Below are positions 29,600-41,830 of a stretch of DNA of 64,000 nt, piece by piece. A program made the position numbers and the translations under genes. The stretch covers positions 16,001 to 80,000 of the forward strand of contig CAJNDS010002122.1 in the NCBI GenBank assembly GCA_905221605.1, read 5' to 3'. The stretch's first letter is position 1, and every line of letters starts with the position of its first letter. A model generated the notes under the pieces. That model had not been told where the DNA came from. It ran no database searches and worked only from the letters and a program-made list of their open reading frames with translations. The stretch is from Symbiodinium natans (Eukaryota > Sar > Dinophyceae > Suessiales > Symbiodiniaceae).

Positions 29600-29780
29600 C
29601 TTGGGATGTTCCGTTTTAGGGTTTAGGGCTTAGGGCTTGGGGTTTAGGGTTTAGGGTTTAGGGTTTAGGGTTTAGGGTTAGGGTTTAGGGTTCGGATGCT
29701 CCCCCTTATGCTAGCAGTCCTTAATAGGGATTCTAATAGGGGTACTAGAATCCCGTTTAAGAGCTGTGGGAACATCCCAA
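29600..29780. mobile_element. Family A element split by a telomeric array near its left end
   Basis: The left end CTTGGGATGTTCC (29600-29612) is followed by an array (29613-29692), then the end sequence repeats as GGATGCTCCCCCTTATGC. The right end AACATCCCAAG is at 29770-29780. The terminal segment is therefore duplicated on both sides of the array. Confidence 0.78.
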
Positions 29781-29955
29781 GTGCTTGCCCTTAGATGGTC
29801 ACTTCTCTAACATCCGGTTCCTCCCCACTCTTGCTTAGGGTGTCGATGGGTTGGGCGGGCATGGGCTGGCCTGTAAAGTCGCCCCCAATGGGTTCTTGGG
29901 CCTGCGTAGTATAGGGGTCGGAATGATTAAACCCTAAACCCTAAACCCTAAACTC

Positions 29956-30001
29956 GAAGGCGTTTTGCTTCCCGCTCTCCAGCGTGCGGTTCAGCGCTGG
30001 C
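29956..30001 (-). CDS. Possible coiled-coil exon
   Basis: CATGAG|GCC opens ASAEPHAGEREAKRL and ends before GAGTTTAGGG (GA donor). Charged and helix-prone. Flanked by CCCTAAA on the left and TTTAGGG on the right of the plus strand, like the proven exons. Confidence 0.35.
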
Positions 30002-30431
30002 CTCATGGAAGGCAGCGCAGCGCACCTTGCCCAAGTGAACCCACGGTTTAGGGTTTAGGGTTTAGGGTTTCGGTTTCGGGTTTAGGGTTTGGGGTCTAAG
30101 GTTTAAACGGTTTAGGGCTTAAGGTTAATTGGATCATCTACCACTCTTAGCCCTCCTTGTTAAGGTATGTGCCCTACATGCCCTGCTTGTCACGGCATAC
30201 AGCCTGTATTCCCATTCCCACATTGCGGCTCTATGGACCAAAAGGCGCCTGAAGGCCCTAAACCCTAAACCCTAAACCCTAAACCCTAAACCCGAAACCC
30301 GAAACCCTAAACCCGAAACCCTAAACCCTAAAGCAAACCAGGCCTGCATGCGCTTCAAGCCTTGTCAACATCGAGATAGGCCCACCTGACATGGGATTCG
30401 TGCAGGCGCGAAGAAAGTCCCATGGAGGCCA

Positions 30432-30509
30432 TACTTGGAGGTTCATGAGTACTTATAACCCCAACTATAAGTCTACTTATGACCTATAAGTACCCTGAAC
30501 CTCCAAGTA
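30432..30509. mobile_element. Short inverted-repeat element (78 bp)
   Basis: TACTTGGAGGTTCATGAGTA and TACCCTGAACCTCCAAGTA are inverted, with CTTATAA/TTATGACCTATAAG inside. Likely another member of the small-element group. It begins ACTTGG and ends CCAAGT, compatible with the CTTGG/CCAAG superfamily termini. Confidence 0.65.
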
Positions 30510-32664
30510 GGGCTTGGGTCTTGGGGTCTATGAGCTTAGGCTTCAGAGTGCCAAACCCGAAACGCCTTGAGGGTCTGTTCGGATGGATCTTCCATTGTCA
30601 CGGACCTTTCAAGTCCTCAACCACAAGCCCCCCCGGGAAGGGTTTCGGGGTTTAGGGTTGATTAAGGAAACGCAAGTGGAGGCTTAAGAAATGGGCATGG
30701 GGGCAAGCCTCCTGAAATCTCACAAGGCTAAGACGAACAGGGGATCTGCTGCTAGGAGGAGGGTTGTAACTTGACAGAGAGCGCAACGGCAAGCCGTGAT
30801 TGAGTGGGAAAAAACCCTGACAGGCGGGACGCTTGGCAAAAATGCCGAATGGGGTAGTTCTGGGCGGTTTTGGACTGTTTTGGGCGGTTTTGGAAAATGT
30901 CAAGCTCGCTACCGCGTCCACATTGCCGGAAGCTTGCCTGTACTCCATAGCCCGACAGGTTCTTGGTTCAAGCACCGAACTCCGAGCGCGCAGGATTCCT
31001 AACCCACAGCATTTTCAAAACTGTCCCATTTGGGCCCAAATGGGCCCGAATGGTCCCAATTGCTTACGCCCCCCATTTCTTCCGTCCCCATTAGAGTGCC
31101 CTTGAGTTGAGGGTTTAGTGTTTAAGTAAAATCTTTGCAGTAGGGTCCCCTTTAAGGGCAGCTTCTAGAGCACGAAAAAGGTTTCCCCAAGAAGGTGCCT
31201 GAAACCTACCTTGGATGAGTTTAGGTGAATCCTCAACCCTACACCCTGAACCCTGAACCCTAAACCCTAAACCCTTTAACCCTAAACCCCATGCAAATTT
31301 AGAGTGTTTTTGGCATCTGGTGCCTCGACTCCTTTGCATCTAGCCACGCTCGCCTGGGCTTCCAGGCATAGGATGGGAAAGCTCCCACATAAGCTAGACC
31401 AGGAGTACGCTGGGAATAAACAGGGTGCCCTTTTTGGGTTGGAGGGTCTATTGAGGGAACCTAAGCCGGAAAAAAAGGAATAAGGGCCACTCTGGGTCCT
31501 ATAGGGTTTTCGTGCCTAGGGTAATTCGGGTGATTGGGGTAATCAGGGTGATTAGGGTGTAGGGTCTTCGGGTTTAAAGTCATCCGAGTAATTGGGCCAG
31601 TTTAACCCTACTTTGGAGTAGACCCTGGTAAAAACTATAGACTCTTTTGGTTCTGTAGCTGTACTAGGAACCCACAACCAACAAAAACATTAAGTATAGT
31701 ACTCCAAAACCCCAAAACCCAAAACCCTAAACCCTAAACCCCAAACCCGAAACCCTAAACCCGAAAACCTAAACCCCAAAGACAACTTCCCTTATCAGTT
31801 AGGGGCCGAGGGCTGGTGGTTTTGAGGGTCTCAGAGCTTGGAGACCCGTTGGTATCATCACCAAGTGCGAGCTCTGCAGACTTTGGGGAAGCCGGAACCC
31901 TAAAACCTTAGGGTTTAGGGTTTAGGGTGAGGGTTTAGGGTTTGGGGTTTAGGGTTTAGGGTTTAGGGTTTAGGGTTCAGGGTTTAGGGTTTAGGGTTTA
32001 GGGTTTAGGGTTTAGGATTTAGGGTCTAGGGTCTAGGGTTTAGGGTTCAGGGTTAGGGGTTCAGGTGCCCTCTCCCTGTCTTCGCGCCCAGCGGCGTCTC
32101 TGGCGGAGCCTTTGTCCGTGCGAGCGTCCGCAAGCTGAGGCAGGCAGGCCAAGGACAGTCAAGCTAAAGCAACCCTAAACCCTAAACCCTAACCCTAAAC
32201 CCTGAACCCTAAACCCTAAACCCTAAACCCTAAACCCTAAACCCTAAACCCTAAACCCTAAACCCTAAACCCTAAACCCTAACCCTAAACCCTAAACCCT
32301 AAACCCTAAACCCTAAACCCTGAAGCCAAAGCTCAGTTGGAATAGAACATAGGGCGTCCCAAACTTCGGACATTTGTTCTCAGTTGGATGATTGGGAATT
32401 AAGGGTCCCTGTATACTCCCTGCACCGGCCGTATAGGGGGATATAAGGTGCCAAATTCTCTTCCACCCTAAACCCTAAACCCTAAACCCTAAACCCTAAA
32501 CCCCAAACCCTAAATCCCAAGCCTCCTGAGGGCTCGTTCGCAAGTGACGGCACTGCTTTGTTGAACACGCGAAGCTGCGACCGAGCGACCCAAGGTTGAA
32601 AGAACTCTCTAATACCTACAACCTAAGTCTCAAAACCCTGAGCCCCTGTAACCCCAAACCCTAA

Positions 32665-32774
32665 CTACCAGTTACTTAAGAACCCCGCAAAACTTAATAA
32701 AGACATATCTTGCTTATAAGCGTCCTATGGGGATCATTTTTTTGGGGGGGGGGGGATTCTTAAGTAACTAGTAG
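32665..32774. mobile_element. Family H inverted-repeat element
   Basis: CTACCAGTTACTTAAGAA at the left and TTCTTAAGTAACTAGTAG at the right form an inverted repeat. A half copy (ACTACCAATTGCTTAAGAAC) is at 61884-61922. Confidence 0.65.
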
Positions 32775-33280
32775 CTAAGCTTTAAGCCCTGATCACAACC
32801 AATGTCATACCCCGATTTGGGTCACAGCTAGGGCAGTACTTTGCAAACCCATCGGCCAGGGAACGGAGAGTTTAGGTTTCATGTGCCTGGTTCAAGGTGC
32901 TTCACGCTACTCCATAATTGCTACGTTTATGTTTTGTCGGTTCTTGCCTTTTTTGTTCTTCGTTGTTTTGTCCCCTGTTGTTTTGTTGGTGCGTTTTTCG
33001 TGCCCTTCGAGACCCTGAAAGGCACAGAGGTTCTGACTTCTTGGGCATGCTGACCTCCATGTATGGTGCATGGCTACTCTGGGCACAAAACAAGCCCTGC
33101 TAGTCTACCACTAAAGCCCTAAAGCCCAAATTGCACCCTAGAACCTTAGACCCTTCTCCTTCTCCCGTCCCCCTGGCAACCCCTCCGCCCCTCTAACCCT
33201 AAACCCTAAACCCAAAACCCAAAACCCAAAACCCTAAACCCTAAACCCCTCACCCGAATAACGCTCCCAACATCTCCCAA

Positions 33281-33342
33281 CCTTTCCTGGTGGCGAAAGC
33301 CGTGTCGATCTCCGGAAGCATCACCGCTTCGATCACCTTTGT
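33281..33342 (-). CDS. Exon-like segment, unknown protein
   Basis: The minus strand reads TKVIEAVMLPEIDTAFATRK then G, open, preceded by CCCTACACA from an array. Natural composition; boundaries uncertain. Confidence 0.35.
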
Positions 33343-34854
33343 GTAGGGTTTAGGGTTTAGGGTTTAGGGTTTAGGGTTTAGGGTTTCGGGTTTAGGGTTT
33401 AGAGTTTAGGGTTTAGGGCTAAGGGTTTAGGTTTTCAGTGTCCACCCCGAGTCTATAGGCTGTACAGGACGGAGGGTCCCAAAAGGTGACTTCACATCCT
33501 GTGGAAGGCTAGCCTTTTCGCAAAATGAGCCCCAAACCCCTCCTGGTAGCCCTAAACCCTAAACCCTAAACCCTAAACCCTAAACCCTAAACCCTAAACC
33601 CTAAACCCTAAACCCTAAACCCTAAACCCCAACGACCTTAACCCAAACTTTTCACCAAGCACGCCTCAAGAGCAGGCTTGGGTTGGGCTCAGAGCATCGG
33701 TCCTGAACCCATTAAGACGTTAAGCTCCAACTGTTAGACCGGCTTCGCAGGGAAGTAGGCACCCTATGTGCGTATATACATATATACATATATACATATA
33801 TACATATATACATATATACATATATACATATATACATATATACATATATACATATATATATATATACCCTTATTTCTATAAATAGACACATACATATTAT
33901 GAATAGACCTGTAAACCCTAAACCCAGGTTTCTGACTAACTAAATTCACCGACCAAACCCTACACCCTAAAACTCCCACTCGTCCCGCAGACCCGAAGCC
34001 TCATTCTATCCTCAACCCCTATAAGGCCTATGAACCCTATTAAACCCTATTAAACCCCTAGACCCTAGAAAACCCTATGAACCCTTTGAAGCTGTTTAGG
34101 GTTTAGGGTTTAGGGTTTAGGGTTTAGGGTTTACCTATTGTACGCCCTAAAACGCCCGAGAAACCCGGCAAACCTGGAGGAGCGTGCCTGGGCGTACTGC
34201 AGCCATCCGCTGGCAAATGCCAGCACTGTGAAGTAGGCGCTACCAACCTGTCTAGGGTTGAGGATTTAGGGTTTAGGGTTTAGGGTTAGATCGACTACTA
34301 TAGTTTTAAAAGCTAACTCGGGTTGATAGGGGTTCAGGCTGAGAGTCGGGCTCTACAATGCTCACCGCTAAGCTCACTGCAGACATGCCCCCTAAGCCCT
34401 AAACCCTAAACCCTAAACCCTAAACCCTAAACCCTAAACCCTCAAATCAAACAGCACCAAGCCAAAACTGTACCTAAGCATTCCCAAGGCCTAAGCGTGC
34501 ATTTTAGGGGTTTAAGTGGGTTACGGGTTTCGGATTGAAAAGCTTAAGGGCTTAAGTGCGTAAGGGTGTAAAGGTGTAAGGGTTTAAGGTTTAGGGGTTT
34601 AGGGTTTCGGGGTTTGAACCCTGAGAGCATACGCCACTAAATGTCAGACGCGGTCTGTTGGGGTACTCTTGGCGTTCATCTGACAAGGCTTTCATCTGAC
34701 AAAGGCTACTTGCACCCTAACCCTACACTCTAAGCTCCTCAAAACCCGCAGCCCACGGCCCGCAACCCGAAACCCTGAACCCTAAGCCCGAAACCCCGAA
34801 AACCACAAAAGCTTACCCCCCCCCTCCCCCCCCCCTACCTCCGAAAATACTCTA

Positions 34855-34948
34855 GGGGCCGTAACAATTCGAATCGGGTCTTGGGGGTTCTTATAGAATA
34901 ATTGCAAAGGGACCATAAGGGAATACTGTTAGTAATTATTCCGACCTC
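34855..34948. mobile_element. Family J element
   Basis: GGGGCCGTAACAATT at the left, AATTATTCCGACCTC at the right. Second copy at 56743-56818 (GGGGCCATAATAATTAG, ACTATTCCGACCCC). Both share AAAGGGACCA and AAGGGAA. Confidence 0.6.
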
Positions 34949-35388
34949 AAAGCCCTAAACCCTAAACCCTAAACCCTAAACCCTAAACCCTAAACCCTAA
35001 ACCCTAAACCCTAAACCCTAAACCCTAAACCCTGGGGCTGAGGGCTGCCAGTCCAAGGAGGCGATTCCTTGCACTCCGCGCCGCCTGGATGGGCCCCCAA
35101 GGGGGCTTTTCGGGCGTATGGCTTAGGGTTTAGGGTTTAGGGTCTTGGGTTTAGGGTTTAGGGCTAGGGTTTAGGGTTAGGGGTTAGGCTATTAGTATAT
35201 TAGGGCATTAGGGTTTGGGGTTTAGGGCCTAGGGCTCAGAGTTTAAGGGCGCATATAAGCTAGACCCTACACACGTGGGGCAACCTGAGCCCCTCTGAAA
35301 CCCTCTAAACCAGAGTGAAAGTGCCCAGAGCCGTGCAAACAGGGTTTAGGGTTTAGGGTTTAGGGTTTAGGGTTTAGGATCATGTACC

Positions 35389-35600
35389 TTGGGATGTTCC
35401 CCCTTATACTAACAGTCCTTCATAGGGATTAGAAAAAGGGGTACTGTAATCCATGTTCAGGACTGTTACTTGGTTGCTGAGTTCATAAGCCCCCAAAAAG
35501 TGTACACTTACAGTTATATAGGGGATTATAGCATCCCAAAAAAAATTCTTAAAGTGTACTCACTCAGCTACTAAGGTTAGTATAAGGGTGAACATCCCAA
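35389..35600. mobile_element. Family A element interrupted by a nested family B element
   Basis: Family A has inverted ends TTGGGATGTTCCCCC and GAACATCCCAA. Within its right arm, B occupies 35469-35575, flanked by exact GTTA copies (35465-35468, 35576-35579). Removing B plus one GTTA restores the A arm CTGTTAGTATAAGG seen in other copies. Confidence 0.88.
35469..35575 (+). mobile_element. Family B element nested in family A
   Basis: CTTGGTTGCTGAGTTC ... ACTCACTCAGCTACTAAG, 107 bp, 4-bp target duplication GTTA. It is the least disturbed B copy here and shows that B transposes independently of genes. Confidence 0.88.
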
Positions 35601-35870
35601 ATGAAAGGCCCGAAGCCCAGATTGCCTAGAAGCCAAAAGCCAATAAATGAACGACCATGGCCCCTGTTCACCCTCATACCTATATTAATATGAAGTACGG
35701 TATAAATTTCTTGTACCCCTAAAAGGACACCCATTACATACACTCACCAAAATTAAAAAGGAACCCTATATACACTCACCAGAAACAATACTCTAAAACC
35801 TGCTTCATATAGCTGAATGAACTTACGCTAACTCTCTTGAATCCTGTTCCTGAAGCCCCAAACACCTAGA

Positions 35871-35981
35871 CCCCCTTAGACCCAGGAGTAACCTAGTAAG
35901 AAGGGTACCCATTTTGGTCTGAAGGGGCTTATAAGGGAACCTGAGCCCTGAAAAAGGAATAGGAGCATACTCTGGGTCCTA
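35871..35981. mobile_element. Family D element, intact
   Basis: Ends CTTAGACCCAGGAGTAACC and TACTCTGGGTCCTAG are inverted; the core is GGGGCTTATAAGGGAACC. It overlaps a chance reading frame that is not a gene. Confidence 0.65.
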
Positions 35982-38189
35982 GTAGCCCTAAACCCTAAAC
36001 CCAAAATCCTAAACCCTCTGAATCCTGCTCCACTACCTGTCCGTGCCGGTTCATGAACACGCAGCGTGCCAGGTATGAGACACCTCACAGGAGCGCCGTG
36101 GGGTTTGGGTTGTATACTATGGAGCTTACCTTGAGAACCCTAAACCCACTTTTTTCTAGGTTCTTAGTATGAATGAATCCCCCTTATAGGATTCTTGGGT
36201 TAGTATGAATGAAACCCCTTATAGGAATCTTGGGAACCCTGCCAGAAAAGTAGGTTTTGGTTTCGGGTTTAGGACCAGGCCAAACCCTGCCTAGTCAGTA
36301 GGGCTCTTTTGGTCACTCATTCCTGAACACCAGGAGTGCTGAAGCTGCTGAAGGGTTTAGGGTTTAGGGTTTAGGGTTTAGGGTTTAGGGTGCTTCCCTG
36401 AGCTCAATACGGCTCCGCAGATGTGTGGGAACCCCATTACGAACCGGCCGAGTCCTAACCCGGAACCCTAAATCTAAACCCTAAATCCTAAACCCTGAAT
36501 CCTAAAACCTAAACCCTCAACCCTCAACCTAAAGCCTAAACTCTCAACCCTCAACCCTCAACCCTAAACCCTAAACCTAAACCCGACCTAAACCCCAAAC
36601 CCTGAACCTGAAGTAGGGACCTCTTGAGACCAGACGCAGCCGGGCTGAGACGTTGGGTGCGGCCGAGATCCCAAACTTTAACTTCCGAAACCCAGAGGAT
36701 CAACTGTGGTTCGACTGCTAAATCCTGCAATTAGCATCCTAAGAACTACCATCCAGCCCCTCAACCCCTGACCCCACCCCCAAACCCCCTAAACCCCCAA
36801 ACGACCCTAAGTCCCTAGTCCCTGAAAGGCCCTAAAACCGGAATCCGACCCTTGACCCTAAACCCTAAACCCTAAACCCGAACCCCTAAACCCTAAACCC
36901 TAAACCCTAAACTTCGCCCATCGCCTAGCTATGGGGAGGGTTCAACGAACAACGTTGAGAAGTCCGATGTAAACCCTAAACCCTAAACCCTAAACCCCAA
37001 ACCCTAAACCCTAAACACTAAACCCTTTTTTTGCCCGAAGTCAAGCAAAGACGATGACGACGAGGAGGACTCGGCATACACCGAGAGCTGTCCTTGGGCT
37101 TTACGGTTTAGGGGATTTAGGGTTTAGGGTTTAGGGTTTCGGGTTTAGGGTTTCGGGTTTCGGGGTTTTGTGGGAAGTACAAGCCCAAACCCTAAACCCA
37201 AAAACCTAAACCCTAAACCCGAAACCTTGCAACCTTCTGGCAGAGGTGAAGATTTGGGAGTCTCACTGTCGTTGAAGAGAAGGTTGGCTCTGTTCAGACA
37301 GCCAGAATCCCGAACCCCCGCACCTGCAAAAGTGTTAGGATTTAGGGTTCAGGGTTTAGGGTTAGGGGTTAGGGGTTTAGGGCTCAAAACCCAATCCTAA
37401 ACTTCCCTGCCGCCGCAGGACGCCGTGGCTGGAAACAGCGACGGCGGTTGGCGGCTGCTGCCGCAATTTCCTGCAAGGGTTTAGGGTTTAGGGTTTGGGC
37501 TTGGGGTAGTTCTTAGGGGCTTGGGGTTTCAGGGAGTTAGGGTCTTTTAGGCCTTTGCAAAGGCCTTCAGGCCTGAATCCACATATTGCGAAACCCTGAA
37601 CGCATGGGATCTTGTGCTACTAGGCTATGTGCTACCAAAACACGGCCCAAATGGTGTAGGATCCTAAGCCCTGAGCCCTAGTACATCCCCAAATTGAGAA
37701 CCATTTTTTAGAGAACTACCCTACATAAACCCTTCATCCCCAAACCCTAAACCCCAAACCCCAAACCCTAAACCCCAAATCCTAAATCCCAAACCCCAAA
37801 CCCCAAATCCTAAACCCCAAACCCTAAACCCCAAACCCTGAACCCCAAATCCCCAACCCTAAACCCTAAACCCCAAACCCTAAACCCTAAACCCTAAACC
37901 CCAAACCCTAAACCCTAAACCCCAAACCCCAAACCCTAAACCCTAAACCCCAAACCCCAAACCCTAAACCCCAAACCCCAAACCCCAAACCCCAAACCCC
38001 AAACCCTAAACCCCAAACCCTAAACCCTAAACCCCAAACTCTAAACCCAAAGCCCTAAACCCCACATCCCCAACCCTAAACCCCAAACCCCAAGCCCTAA
38101 ACCCTAAACCCTAAACCCTAAACCCCAAACCCCAAACCTTAAACCCTAAACCCTAAACCCTAAACCCCAAACCCCTTTTCCGGCCTGGC

Positions 38190-38270
38190 GCAGGGCCTCC
38201 GAGTTCCAGCGCCTTAGCGGCGTAGGGCTTGGCAACTCTTCGCGCTCCTTCGAGGCTTGCTCTGCAAGGG
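38190..38270 (-). CDS. Possible coiled-coil-type exon
   Basis: The minus strand reads EQASKEREELPSPTPLRRW then NSEALRQAG after TTGCAG. Left flank CCCCAAA/CCCTAAA, right flank TTTGGGG/TTTAGGG on plus. Open and charged; splice points uncertain. Confidence 0.4.
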
Positions 38271-38597
38271 TTTGGGGTTTAGGGTTTAGGGTTTAGTTTA
38301 GGGTTTAGGGCTTAGGGTTTAGGGTGTAAGTCAAACCTCTAAGAAAGACACAAACCTGTGATCTTGATGGCGGTACGTATTTCCTGGAACTTGGACCTGC
38401 GCGTGCTTCAACTCCTACTGTTGGCATCGTCCCTATATCTCAACCACTCAAACCCTCAACCTAAACCCTTCAGACCGAAAAACCTGGAACCCTAACACCC
38501 TAAAACCTTAAAACTCTGAAACCTTAAAAACCCCAAACCCGAAAACCTCCAACATCCGAAAACCCGAAATCCCGGAGCCACGTTATACGGACATTGG

Positions 38598-38710
38598 CTT
38601 GGTGGCCCAGTAAGCATATCATAGTAAAGGCAACCTTTTTCGGGGTGGGCTACTTACAAGGGAACCCAGAACCCGCAAAAACCAAGTAAAAGGGCACCAC
38701 GAGGCTACCC
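38598..38710. mobile_element. Family C element, intact
   Basis: CTTGGTGGCCCAGTAAGC at the left and GGGCACCACGAGGCTACC at the right are inverted. The core has GGGTGGGCTACTTACAAGGG. No array inside; about 112 bp. Confidence 0.7.
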
Positions 38711-40689
38711 TAAACCCTAAATCCCTAAACCCTAAACACCCGAAATCCCAAAAACCCTAAACCCTAAACTTAACCCTAAACCCTAAGCTTAACAAACTTA
38801 ACCCTGAACCCTAAATCCCTATGATCCCCCCACCCCACCCCACCCCACCCGGCAAAGCCCGGCGCTCCTCCCCTGCTCCCGACTTGGAGCGGCTGTGCCG
38901 CGCCACCAGGATGCCTTGTGATTGCAGGGTTTCGTTTAGGGTTTAGGGTTTGAGGTTTAGGATTTAGGGTTCCGGGTTTAGGGTTTGGGGGTTTGGGGTT
39001 TGGGGTTTGAGGTTTAGGGTTTGGGGTTTGGGTTTGGGGTTTAGGGTTTGGGGTTTAGGGTTTAGGGTTTGGGGGTTCGGGTTTAGGGTTTGGGGTTTAG
39101 GGTGTAGGGCTTCGAGTTTGGGGTGTGGCTAAGGTTTGGGTTCAGGGTGTTGGTTAAATGTGAGGGCTCAAGGTTTAGTTACGGGTCAGGGTTTCGGGTT
39201 TAGGGCTTTGGGGATAACCCTAAACCCTAAACCCTAAACCCTAAACCCTAAACCCTAAACCCTAAACCCTAAACCCTAAACCCTAAACAGGTTTAGGCTT
39301 TATGGCTCAGGGTTGAAGGTTTAGGCTTGATGCTCAAAGTTTAGTATTTAGGTTCTCAAGGTGGCAGCCAGAATCTTGTAAATCATGCCAACCCTAAACC
39401 CCAAACCCCAAACCCCAAACCCCAAACCCCGAACCCCAAACCCCAAACCCCAAACCCCAAACCCCAAACCCCAAACCCTAAACCCTAAACCCTAAACCCT
39501 AAACCCTAAACCCAAACCCTGAACCCTAAAGAGCCACAACGACGACGGGCCCTAAGCCCTGCACCTGTGCCTCAATCTGCGGTTTAGGGCAGAATTAGTC
39601 CATGAAGGACTTCGAGGTTTAGGGGGTTTGGGGTTTAGGGTTGGGGGGGGGGTCGAGTGTGGAAAGCGTCAGGGATTCTTGTCCCCGTATCAGCTCTACC
39701 AATGGTACTGTGTTAGGACCTTAACCCTAAACCCTAAACCCTAAACCCCAAACCCTAAACCCTGACATCCTATGCCAGGCCCTGAACCCTTTGCCAAGCA
39801 CCCTAGGCCCGAAACTCGATACCCCCTCAAAGCTTTAAAGCCTAAACCCTAAACCCTAAACCCTAAACCCCTAAACCCCTAAACCCCTAAACCCCTAAAC
39901 CCCTAAACCCCTAAAACCCTAAACCAACCTCGATGCAAACTCGCGCGAAGTGTTTGAAGCAACCACTTCTTGGCCCGATAGCTCTGTACCCCGAACGTAG
40001 GGCTTAGAGGGCTTAGGGTTGTTTGGGCTTCGGGGGTGTAGGGTTTAAGGTTCGTACCCTAAACCCTAAACCCTAAACCCTAAACCCTAAACCCTAAACC
40101 CTAAACCCTAAACCCTAAACCCTAAACCCTAAACCCTAAACCATTCAGGTCTTAAGGGCTATTTTTTAGGGTGTATGACACCCAAAAGAACCTCACACTG
40201 CCAGGGCCCTGTCTGCGGAGGGCTCTCTCGGCGATGGGGATCGAGAGCCTCGGGGTGAACGGTCGAGCCCCTTGCAGGAGTTTGGGGTGTCGGGTTTAGG
40301 GTTTAGGGTTTAGGGTTTAGGGTTTAGGGTTTAGATTAGGGTTTAGGGTTTAGGGTTTAGGGTTTAGGGTTTAGGGTTATCGGCTCCGGCATTCCTTCCC
40401 GAGCTGCGAGCTACTTCGGCTCGTTCCGGGGCTGCGCTCAGCGCCACGGCCATTGCGCCGGGTGTGCCCCTCGGATGGCCGCCTTGGTGATGGTGTTAGT
40501 ATTTGAGTTTAGGGTTTCGGGTTTAGGGTTTAGGGTTTGGGGTTTAGGGTTTGGGGTTTGGGGTTTGGGGTTTAGGGTTTAGGGTTTAGGGTTCAGCACT
40601 CCGGGTCGAGCAGTTTTATATGGTTAATTTTGTACGGCTCGGATATAACACCCACCCACCCAGAGAATCCCATAACATTGAGAAAGCCA

Positions 40690-40905
40690 AAAACGGCCAA
40701 ATTCTGAAAACAATGCGGCCAAACTCTGAAAATAAAGCGGCCAAATGCTGAAAAATAAACGGCTTCTGAAAAAATCTGCCAAATTCTGAAAATAAAGCGG
40801 CCTTATTCTGAAAACAAAGCGGCCAACTCGAGAAAACACAGCGGCCAAATTCTGAAAACACAGCGGCCAAATTCTGAAAACAAAGCGGCCTAATTCTGAA
40901 ATTCA
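40690..40905. repeat. 22-bp tandem repeat, about 10 copies
   Basis: The unit is close to GCGGCCAAATTCTGAAAACA plus AA, with small substitutions and one shortened unit. It produces a repetitive reading frame on the minus strand (FSEFGR, SSWPLCFQN) that I do not consider a gene. Confidence 0.85.
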
Positions 40906-41073
40906 AATAAGGTTTGAATATATAGATGATATATATATATATGTATAAATAAATACGGTAGAGAGGGTTTAGGGTTTAGGGTTTAGGGGGGACTTTTGCC
41001 CCAGCACCCTCGAGCCTAAGCCCAGACAGGTGGAAGTCCCACAAAACCTCTCAGCTCTGAAGCAACCCATGAA

Positions 41074-41251
41074 ACCCTAAACCCTAAACCCTAAACCCTA
41101 AACCCTAAGCCCTAAACCCTAAACCCTAAACCCTAAACCCTAAACCCTAAACCCTAAACCCTAAACCCTAAACCCTAAAACCCTAAACCCTAAACCCTAA
41201 ACCCTAAACCCTAAACCCTAAACCCTAAACCCTAAACCCTAAACCCTAAAC
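41074..41251 (+). repeat. Longest uninterrupted CCCTAAA array
   Basis: About 25 consecutive heptamers with two single variants (CCCTAAG and CCCTAAAA). It marks the scale that interstitial arrays reach here. Confidence 0.9.
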
Positions 41252-41509
41252 CCGCCCGCCACCCCACTCTCTTGTCTTTTGGGGTAGGGGGCGCTGGTCG
41301 AGCGCTCAGTGAGACCCTGTGAGGGAGCAGGCCTAGTCAGCAGTTGTCACTGTATTATATTATATTACCCTAAACCCCAAGCTGTCCGCGCGCCTGGTTG
41401 GGTCCTGCATTGGAGGGCCCCCTGGGACGGTCCCTTGAGACCCCTGGTCCCTCACCCCCATCCGCTGGGCTAAGGGGGACCAAATCCGGGCTCTTGTTGG
41501 CTCTGCTGT

Positions 41510-41830
41510 AGCCCTGGTCCTGGCCCTGGCCCTGGCCCTGGCCCTGGCCCTGGCCCTTGGCCCTGGCCCTGGCCCTGGCCCTGGCCCTGGCCCTGGCCCT
41601 GGGGCCCTGGTTCTGGCCCTGGCCCTGGCCCTGGCCCTGACCCTGGCCCTGGCCTGGCCCTGGCCCTGGCCGGCCTGCCTGGCCCTCTGGCCCTGGCCCT
41701 GGGCTTGGCCCTGGTGCTGGCCCTGGTCCTGGCTGCCCTGGCTGGCCCTCTGAATCTGGCTCCAAAAATCCTGACCCTCTGCCCTGACTAGTTTTGCGGC
41801 CCTGGCCCTGGCCTGTTCGAGTCATCTTAC
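41510..41830. repeat. (GGCCCT)n hexamer block
   Basis: GGCCCT repeated about 40 times with GGTCCT, GGGCTT and GGCCTGGCC interruptions. It reads as Gly-Gln or Ala-Arg strings on the minus strand. Simple-sequence expansion, no gene. Confidence 0.85.

Larger units (their letters stand above)
28864..32660. repeat. Telomeric patchwork, mostly non-coding
   Basis: CCCTAAA 29125-29215, 29470-29507, 30255-30332 and 32172-32325; TTTAGGG 29288-29345, 29640-29690, 30045-30075 and 31910-32062. Spacers at 29515-29580 and 32070-32150 are GC-rich and open on the minus strand (AVSARDEAVSAEGVDG; LADARTDKGSARDAAGREDR). 30560-31100 is unique, with conflicting frames on both strands; nothing recognised. Confidence 0.65.
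32780..40610. repeat. Patchwork with long mixed CCCTAAA/CCCCAAA arrays
   Basis: The largest mixed array is 37738-38175 (CCCTAAA and CCCCAAA units interspersed). Others: 33345-33420, 33550-33630, 34397-34442, 34952-35032, 36855-36915, 38937-39120 (TTTGGGG/TTTAGGG), 39221-39290, 39392-39510 (CCCCAAA then CCCTAAA), 39840-39925 (CCCCTAAA block), 40057-40141 and 40289-40378. A CATATATA microsatellite is at 33772-33866. Minus-strand exon-like spacers lie at 35045-35105, 37395-37475, 38190-38270 and 38870-38925. Confidence 0.7.

Noticed and set aside
30652-31105. Overlapping 90-107-codon proteins on both strands
   Set aside because: Three frames are open over the same unique segment, none with a recognisable domain or splice pattern; not supportable.
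40690-40905. CRISPR-like array of 22-bp units
   Set aside because: The units are contiguous, with no unique spacers. It is a plain tandem repeat in a eukaryotic context.
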